A stretch of 64,000 bases of DNA. Origin: Coenobita brevimanus. Lineage: Eukaryota; Arthropoda; Malacostraca; Decapoda; Coenobitidae. Numbering within the stretch: the first letter of the stretch is position 1; each line of letters begins with the position of its first letter. The notes under the pieces are model-generated. The model was not told the origin of the DNA. It worked only from the letters and a program-made list of their open reading frames with translations, and did no database searches. Both the position numbers and the translations under genes were made by a program. Shown here one piece after another: positions 56,468 through 64,000 of this stretch. The DNA is taken from assembly GCA_032717465.1 (NCBI GenBank), contig CM064653.1, positions 37,492,603-37,556,602 of the forward strand. The letters run 5' to 3'.

Positions 56468-57705
56468 AGAGAAAGCAGACGCACGTCGACACCGCTCTAT
56501 ACCTGGCCAACTTGGCCAGCAGCATTACCTAAATAAGTATCTTTATATGAGTCCAGCTCTGTACAAGGTTAGACTAAATGGTGTTCTAATATAAAAAAAA
56601 AAAAAGAAGTTTTAAGTAAGACTTGGTTAAACAGAAAAGTAAACAAGCAGCGCAAGAATGTGCACAATCAGCTGATCGTTGTTTAGTCTACAATCTGCCC
56701 CAGGGAATGTAAGTACTATATGCGCTTTTAGTACTGCAAAATGACCACATACTTTAGTCAAGCAAATTTGGAAAAGAAAAGAGATAAAGGTAGAAAGCAG
56801 GATGATGATTTCTACCAAGAACTGGTTGAAATGGAGACTCACAACAAACTGGTTGAAAGAGTACATAGGTTAGTGATGGCTTTTCAGAATGAGATTGTTG
56901 AAATTAAGAAATAGATGCGCTTGCAAAAGGAAGAAATAGCAAATTAGGGAAGGAAGTCAACAAGAAAGAAACAACCATAAATGAGCTAACAGTTGAAGTG
57001 GGTACACTTAGGAGGAATATTAATGAAATGGCAAATACAGTAGTCAACGATGAGAGTATTATGGAAGAGTTCAAAAATGATTGAGACAATTAGGCAAGTA
57101 AGCAGTCTAATAGATCAGAGCAGTGATATTGAGGAGCAGATAACCCAGGTGAATGAAGCTGTGCAAAGCTACAAAAATGACGTGGAAACCACTTGTGCTG
57201 AAATGGCAAAAGTAAAGAAAGACTTGGAAACAAGGGTGGAAGAAAAAAGCATTAAAAAGGAAGTGAAAAGAATAATCCAAAACAATCCTAAGTTAGTCAG
57301 AGATTCAGTAGATATTAACAAATCTATAGTAATCACTGGTATAGAAGAGGAAGAAGTAAAAAACAAGATCTCAAGAGACAAAAAGGAGATGGCAAATGTA
57401 ATGGGCATATTGAAAGAAGTATCAGAGGAAATCTGTAGTAAAGACATAGAGGAACACAAAGGTTAGGGAAGTACGAGAAAAGCAAGTCAAGACCCCTAAA
57501 GGTAACCTCCCAGAGTGTAAACATCGTGGAGGAGATACTAAAAAATGCAAAGAACCTTATGGAAAAAGAGGAGTTCAATAATGTATGGATAGAAAGATGC
57601 CTAACACAAGAGGAAGTGGAATTACTGAAAGAGAAGAGGGAGGAAGCAAAAACAAAAAATGAGGGAAGATCAGGGGAGGAGAAGAATACATTTTTTTACA
57701 AAGTA

Positions 57706-60452
57706 CAGGTAACTCGCACGGAACACGTGGGTTTCGTTCCTACCGTGCCGTGTTAGGTGCGAAATCGCGTATATTTAAACTACTCCGTATTTTGCTCCCT
57801 AGACCCCCCAAATGTGTTGTTTTGCTGTTATCTGTCACTGGTAATCTCTAGAAAGCACTTTAAGTGGTTAGAAGGTTTATTTAATGTTATAACTCACAAA
57901 TACAGTACTCCATAGCAAAACTTCAACACAAATACTGTACGTAAACACAAAGAAACATTCCGACGCCGATCATAGGTAATCATATAAATCAGGTTAACTG
58001 GTACCAGTGCTTTAACTTACAAGTACAGTAGAACCTCTTTGGTCCGGACCCCTTTAATCCGGATTTCTGTTAATCCGGACAAAATTTAAAAATAATAAGC
58101 TCCAAAAATATGTTGAAAGTAATTGTAAAGTCATTTTCAGTATCAGCGCGGAAAGCGATCATCATTCGTTTAGTCTCGGATCACACTAGGTCGCTACATG
58201 GGTGCCTGTTTAAACACACGCTAGCATTCGTTCCATCAACTAGTTCACCAACCATTTATATTTTTACGCTGTATTTGAAAAATTAATCCTCCTTACCATG
58301 CCCCTTAATGCAAGTGTAGCTTCTGTAATGAATAAAGATGTTAAAAGGAGGAGTTTGCTTACACAAAAATGGGTCAGAATATTCTGCAGTGTTTAGTGAT
58401 TACTGTAGGTTATTTTTTGTACTTAAATGTGCTTTACTTGTACATCAAACATTAGCTTCTTGCCCATATGGACGTTATCAATATGCCAAAGATGACAATG
58501 TATTTTTTGCCTACATAAGTTTTATTTTTATTCCAAATATTACAGTTAATTAATTAATTAATTTTTTTTTCCTACACGGGCCTTAGTCACTTACCACAAT
58601 TTAAAATGTAGGCTAGTTTCTTGTCATGGCCTTACCTGTAAATTATGCAGTACAAAACTATTGTACATGATTAGTTTTGTTATTTTAGTACCGGTATCCT
58701 TTCATCTTTTGCAGTTACGTAGGGTTGACATATGCCACATATGTTAATAATTAACAAACATACCGTATGTAGATAGAGTTTGGTATGAACTGGAGATTAC
58801 CCTGATGGTCCGGACAATCTGCTAATTCGGACAACCCTTCCCCCCATATTGTCCGAATGAGAGAGGTTCTACTGTACATACCAGAACAGTACATATTTAA
58901 CTTAGAAATGCAGTACTGTGATATCGAATGATTTCAGTACATAATCTGTTAGGAATGGCTGGGAAAAAAAAAAATGTTATGAATACATTTTCACCTTTTT
59001 GATATACGTTTATGGTAGTTTCGAGTTATTTTTTACGTTATCGTTGTGCCCATGCTTGGAAGAGGGAGCGAAAGAGTTGAATTTTCAGTCCTAAATGAGA
59101 AAACTGCACGTCCTCCAAGACTAGACTCTGCCACGGGAGAATAAAGTGGAGGGTCAGTCCCATTAGCAATAAGGAAGTTGTGTCACAACTTCCAGCTCTC
59201 ACACCACGAGAATGGCTAAAAATAGAATCGTAATGCAGTTTCAGAACTGACATTAAGTCTAATTATTACGAATACAGATACAAAGCAGAAATAAATACGT
59301 TTACAGACGGGGAAAACGTACTTCTTCCGTCATAACATGTTCATATTTCTCTATCATTTTACGTTCATCATTTTACCTTATTTTCGCAATATATATTGCT
59401 GTCTCGTAAACAGGGTGGTTGTTTGTGTTTTGCAAGGGAGGAAAAAGATTGTATTTTCTGTCTGGGTCGAGATAATGGGTGTAACTATGTGTGGTTAGGC
59501 ATGGCCACGAGCGAAAAAATCGTACATCCACTCATCACGATAGCAGGTGGTGAACTGACAGATGATACATGAGAGGGTGAAGTCAAGGTCAGTCTCATGT
59601 CCCAGATTTTCGTTCACTTCCCGAAAGTTTTCAGTTTTCTAGACGTTGCATTGCATCAAATGATCCAAACCATTACAGCAAACCTGAGCAAATAGGTAAA
59701 GATACCAAGACAAAACAAAAAAGGCAATATTCCGACGCCGATTATGGGTAATCATATAAATCAGGTTAACTGGTTACAAGGCTTTATTTAATGCTTTAAT
59801 TGCTTACAAGTACATACCAGAACAGTAAATATTTAACTTACAAATACAGTACTGTAGAAAAGCAGTACAGTAAGAGTTTAACGAACAAACAAAAAAGGCA
59901 ATATTCCGACACCGTTCATGGGTAATCATATAATTCGGGTTAACTGGTTACAAGGCTTTATTTAATTATTTAACTTTATTTCGGTGCTTACAAGTACAGT
60001 ACATACAAGAACAGTAAATATTTAACTTACAAATACTGTACAGTACTGTGGAAAAAACGAACAAATAAAAAAGGCATTATTCTGACGCCTATCAGGTAAA
60101 CTGGTTATAAGACTTTATTTCTTGCTTTAACGTTATTTAATAGTACTTTAAGTTGCACATAAACTTACCAGAACAGTACAGTACTGTAAATATTTAACTT
60201 ACAAATACTTTGCAACTGTACTCGGGAATGTCTCACTCACTGAATAATTTCCCGCCTAGATCGTCACGTAATCAAAACAAACCGCGCGCTGCGGTGACGT
60301 TCGAGGATTTGATCTTTCAAAGGCCTCTCCTGCGTTAATTTGTAGTTTTCATAATGGTTCTTTAATCTTACGATGTCTTATATGTATCCCAGCCCTTACC
60401 GTGTATAATTGCGAGCGCGTTCCGTGAGATCGTGTTCCGTGCGAGTTACCTG
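57706..60452. mobile_element. Non-autonomous TA-flanked element A, copy 2
   Basis: Same ends (CAGGTAACTCGCACGG) and interior as 12436-14376, inserted at TA in the LINE ORF1. Without the nested element at 58026-58874 it is about 1.9 kb, the same as copy 1. The two copies look highly similar by eye, differing by scattered substitutions and small indels. Confidence 0.9.
58026..58874. mobile_element. Non-autonomous TA-flanked element B, copy 2, nested in A
   Basis: Same family as 27532-28373 (ends CAGTAGAACCTCT). It is inserted at the TA in CTTACAAGTACATACCAG of element A, the uninterrupted version of which is at about 12749-12766. The empty-site comparison proves the insertion and its TA duplication. 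Confidence 0.93.
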
Positions 60453-60546
60453 TAATTGGATTGCAGGTACGAAAGTGGTACATAAACAGTAGGGAATAAG
60501 AAGGAGGAAGGTAGTAGAACCAAATCATGATAAGTATATAAACAAG

Positions 60547-62945
60547 ATGATTAAGTTGATGTACTCAAATGTGGATGGAATGGTATGTAAATTATTAGAG
60601 ATGAATGATTATGTCAGAGAAAATGAACCACATATAATATGCCTAACTGAAACAAAATTAACACCAAGGATATCGAATGACATCCTAAACTTAGAGGAAT
60701 ATAATGTATGGAGAAGAGATAAGAACTTAAAAAAAGGAGGAGGAATTATAATATTAACTAAAAAAAATCTAAACATCAAAGAAATAGAATTAGATATACC
60801 TTCACAAGTAGAACTGATTGCAGTAGAGATAAATACATCCGAAGGGAAAGTAATTGTAGCCAATTTGTACATGCCACCCAGATCAAACACATGGGAAAGA
60901 GACGAATATGAGGACCTGGTGGAAAGTACAATTCAGAGTTTAAGAGCATTACTACATAAAATGGAAGAGAAATCGAAAAGAATTATACTAACTGGAGATT
61001 TTAATACAAATATAAATTGGAATACTCTAGATATAATAAGCCAAGAAAGCTGTTGAGACCAAAAACTCCTGGATCTTGTGCAAGAGTTTTTCCTAACGCA
61101 ACATATAAGGGAAAGCACCAGAAAAAGAGGACTCGATGTGCCCTCAATGCTAGATCTCATATTTACTAGGCAAGAAAACGATGTTGACAATTTAATATAC
61201 TGTATCACCCTCCATTCGGCAAAAGCGACCATTTGCAATTACAGGATTGCATATGACATAGATAACAGCAATGAAAGTTACAAAAAGAGCCCAAACTATA
61301 AAAAGGGAAAGTATCATGACCTAAAGAAGTACTTCTTAGAAATTGCATGGGAAAAGGAGCTTAGAGGACAAGATTTAAATGCTATATATGAAAAATTCTG
61401 TGAACTTTATGAAATAGGAGTCCAGAAATACATCCCACAGCACAAAGAAGCAGAAAAGAAAATAAAGAAATGGTTTAATACAGAATGTAAGAAATCAAAA
61501 GAAAAAAGAGATTTGTTATGGAATAGATACAGAAGACACAGTAGTGAAAGAGCATATAATAATTACAAACAGGCAAGAAACGATTATACAAGAATAAGGA
61601 GGGAAGCCCCAAAACAGTTTGAGGAGGATATCATAAGTAAAAGTAGTGATCAAGCAAAGCTATTTTACTGCTACATCAGAAGCAAAACCAAAGTAAAAGA
61701 TAAAATACAATCAATTACGGACAATGGAATCACCTATACACAAGAGAAGGATATTTGTGAAGCACTAAACAAGAATTTCCAATCAGTTTTTACAGAGTTA
61801 AAAAATGGTGAGAGGGATTGTGTGGAACATGCATGCCCACACATAGTACCAGATATACAAACATCAGAAAAAGAAATACAGGAGGAGCTAAGTAAATTAG
61901 ACAAAGGAAAAGCAAATGGTCCTGATGAAATTTCATGTTGGGTGCTACGTGAATGTGCGAAGGAGTTAAGTAAACCATTATTTTTAATTTTCAAGAATTC
62001 CTTGAGTCAGGGTAAACTACCTGATATTTGGAAGAAACCAATCATTGTTCCCTTATTTAAGAAAGGGAATAGACAAAATCCACTTAACTACCGACCAGTA
62101 TCACTAACCAGTGTTGTAAGCAAGGTATTAGAAAAGCTTATAAGAAAAGCTTGGATAAATCACCTAGCAGAACACAGTATGATAACAGAAAGACAGTTTG
62201 GTTTCAGAAAAGGAAAATCATGTGTTACTAATCTGTTGAGCTACTATGACAGAGTAACAGACACATTACAGGAAAGAGAAGGAGGGGTGGACAGTATCTA
62301 TTTAGATTTCAAGAAAGCTTTTGACACAGTACCACACCAAAGACTTTTATGGAAACTGTACCATCAAGGAGGAATTCGAGGCAAATTGTATTGTTGGATG
62401 CAAGAGTTTCTCATGAATAGAAAAATGAGAACAATACTAAGGGGAAGTTACTCATCATGGAAAGAAGTGACTAGTGGAGTACCACAGGCTCAGTGCTGGC
62501 ACCAATCATGTTTTTAGTGTATATAAATGATATAGACAGTAACACTGGAAATGAAAGCTATCTAAATATGTTTGCAGATGATGCAAAAATACAAAGGAGA
62601 ATTGCTAACACAGACTCTTGTAAAGAGCTACAAGAAGAATTAAATAAACTTCATGAATGGAGTAATACATGGCAAATGGAATTCAATGTGGACAAGTGTC
62701 ATGTAATCAAGTTTGGTAAAAGTGGAAAAAGACCTGATTGGGATTATACATTAGGAAATAAAACCCTACACACATCAGAAAGAGAGAAGGACCTAGGTGT
62801 GATTGTCAATAACAGACTATCTCCGGCTGACCACATCAGTGAGAAGGTACGGAACATGTAAACACTGCTTGCCAATATGAGAATAGCTTTTACATACATA
62901 AATGGAGACATGTTAAGAAAGATAATAACATCATTCATCAGACCA
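60547..62945 (+). pseudogene. CR1/L2-like ORF2: endonuclease and reverse transcriptase
   Basis: ATG 60547 starts an apurinic-type endonuclease: LMYSNVDGM, ICLTETKLTP (catalytic E), LYMPPRS and LTGDFNTNINW (catalytic D, N). A TGA at 61054-61056 interrupts it, and the same frame resumes DQKLLDLVQEFFLTQHIRES. Reverse transcriptase blocks follow: KANGPDEISCWVLRE, PLFKKGNRQNPLNYRPV, YLDFKKAFDTVPHQRL and, after a 1-base deletion near 62490, NMFADDAKIQ. A TAA after KVRNM (62861) precedes the abrupt end at 62945 in ITSFIRP. Most of the protein is preserved, so damage is light. Confidence 0.9.
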
Positions 62946-64000
62946 GAAAGCATATGACAGGGTGGATAGACAAAGATTGTGGAAAGTGTTAAGAATATAT
63001 GGAGTAGATGGGAAGTTGTTGAATGCTGTGAAGAGTATGTACGATGGTGCGAAGGCTGCAGTGCGTGTGGATGGTGAACTAAGTGAATTTTTCTCTTTGA
63101 AAGTTGGGTTGAAACAGGGATGTGTCATGTCTCCATGGTTGTTCAATCTGTACATGGATGGGGTAATAAAAGAGGTACAAGGTAGGGTAGTGGATGTTGG
63201 AGTGGCCCTGGTGAGAGAGGATATTGTTTGGAAACTCCCTGTACTGTTGTTTGCAGATGATACTGTGTTGTTGAGTGAAGACGAAGGGGAGCTGCAAGGC
63301 TTGGTGGATGAGTTTGGGAGAGTGTGTAAGAAACGGAATCTAAAGGTGAATGTAGGGAAGAGTAAAGTGATGGTCTTTGAGAGAGGTGAAGTCAGTGAAT
63401 GTACAGCAAGGTTGGATGGTGAGGAATTGGAAAATTTGAGTACATTTAAGTACTTGGGTAGTGTGATGAGTAAGGATGGAGGTTTGGAGGGTGAAGTGCT
63501 TGAAAGGGTACAGGAGGGAAGAAAGGTTGCTGGTTCTTTGAAAGCAGTGATAAGAAACAGGGAAGCGAGCATGGAAGTGAAAAAGTTACTACATGACAGT
63601 ATTGTGATACCAACTCTAATGTATGGAAGTGAAGCATGGACATTGTTGGAAGGACACAAGTCAAGAGTGAGAGCAGTGGAAATGAGTTATTTAAGAGGAG
63701 CCTGTGGAGTCACATGGAGAGACAGGCTGACGAATGAGGATACAAAGGAGTGTTGTGGTGTGGATGTGGATGTGATAGGAAGCGTTATGAGGAACACACT
63801 GAGGTGGTTTGGCCATGTGGAGAGGATGGAGGGTGAAAGACTGACAAAGAGAGTGTATGTGAGTGAGGGGGAGGGGGGAAGAAGGAGGGGGAGGTCGAGG
63901 ATAAGATGAAGGGATGGGGTGGAGAGGTATATGAGAGAGGTGGGTGTGAGTTGGGAGCAGGGCAGTGAAATGGCGGGGGACAGGGCGACTTGGAGGCGAT
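62946..64000 (+). pseudogene. RTE-like LINE, 5'-truncated, runs off the window
   Basis: Starts abruptly within the reverse transcriptase at KAYDRVDRQRLWKVL and continues LKQGCVMSPWLFNLY, LLFADDTVLLSEDEGEL, FKYLGSVMSKDGG and RWFGHVERMEGERL. It stops at a TGA at about 63907 (RSRIR then stop, where other copies have W). The remaining C-terminus RDGVERYMREVGVSWEQ continues in frame to the edge. It is closely similar to 28510-30664 but lacks that copy's two lesions. The 3' end lies beyond 64000. Confidence 0.88.

Larger units (their letters stand above)
56741..60499 (+). pseudogene. LINE ORF1 coiled-coil protein, interrupted
   Basis: From ATG 56741: TTYFSQANLEKKRDKGRKQD, a stop near 56913, then a long heptad-like coiled coil rich in E, K, N and V (INELTVEVGTLRRNINEMAN and following). 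A frameshift near 57461 leads to VNIVEEILKNAKNLMEKEEF and TQEEVELLKEKREEAKTKN, typical of the conserved C-terminal part of CR1/L2-type ORF1 proteins (RNA-binding chaperone). Element A interrupts it at 57706; the remaining codons VIGLQVRKWYINSRE end at TAA 60497-60499. Confidence 0.75.
56607..62945 (+). mobile_element. CR1/L2-like LINE, copy 2, with nested DNA elements
   Basis: Contains ORF1 and ORF2. It is interrupted at 57706-60452 by element A, which itself contains element B. Excising element A with one TA joins FFYKV to IGLQVRKWYINSRE, restoring the end of ORF1. The LINE stops abruptly at 62945, inside the C-terminal domain, where an RTE-like LINE begins. The 5' boundary is approximate; an A-rich stretch (56591-56606) precedes it. 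Confidence 0.85.

Overview
This window is eukaryotic, repeat-dominated nuclear DNA, most like a large arthropod genome. A decapod crustacean is my best guess, from the mix of TA-flanked Tigger/pogo elements, RTE-like and CR1/Jockey-like LINEs, tRNA-derived SINEs and very abundant (TA)n and (CA)n microsatellites. The species is not identifiable from sequence alone. There is no prokaryotic gene organisation, rRNA, confident tRNA gene or CRISPR array. Nearly every long reading frame belongs to a transposable element. The one convincing host locus is the 3' part of a spliced gene on the + strand (exons 44823-45054, 46036-46095 and about 47255-48632), whose product I do not recognise.

Layout. 1-11.2 kb: two 181-bp terminal-repeat elements, then an end-to-end chain of six Tigger/pogo-type elements (804-3511, 3524-4332, 4364-5418, 5447-8543, 8680-9571, 9616-11195), separated mainly by (TA)n tracts. 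The 5447-8543 element carries an intact-looking transposase of about 630 aa. 11.2-12 kb: two RTE-type LINE/SINE 3' ends facing each other across a compound microsatellite. 12-23.9 kb: one Jockey-like LINE split by three DNA transposons (TA-flanked element at 12436-14376, piggyBac-type MITE at 15761-16438, 6.1-kb piggyBac at 17123-23218). Removing each insert with one copy of its target duplication restores the LINE reading frame. 24-25.4 kb: an apparently intact Tc1-like element. 25.4-31.7 kb: more TA-flanked elements and an RTE-like LINE on the minus strand.

33.4-44.4 kb: a piggyBac-type MITE of 1000 bp, then a minus-strand LINE with a Cys/His module that has been split by two SINEs and by a decayed Tigger. 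The Tigger was itself split by a CR1-like LINE, which was split by a tRNA-derived SINE, giving four nesting levels. 44.4-54 kb: the host gene 3' end and relatively repeat-poor DNA, with one 5'-truncated LINE flanked by a 15-bp target duplication. 54-64 kb: two copies of a second CR1/L2-like LINE. The second copy contains the same TA-element family seen at 12.4 kb, itself interrupted by the family seen at 27.5 kb, and ends at a junction with a 5'-truncated RTE-like LINE that runs off the window.

The main signal is genomic ecology. TA-target transposons appear to have used (TA)n microsatellites as landing pads, LINE tails may have seeded new microsatellites, and nested insertions give a readable relative chronology. 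Conserved C-terminal motifs in the Tigger-type proteins (a PCNA-binding-like box and a GFMxEV motif) persist even in internally deleted copies.
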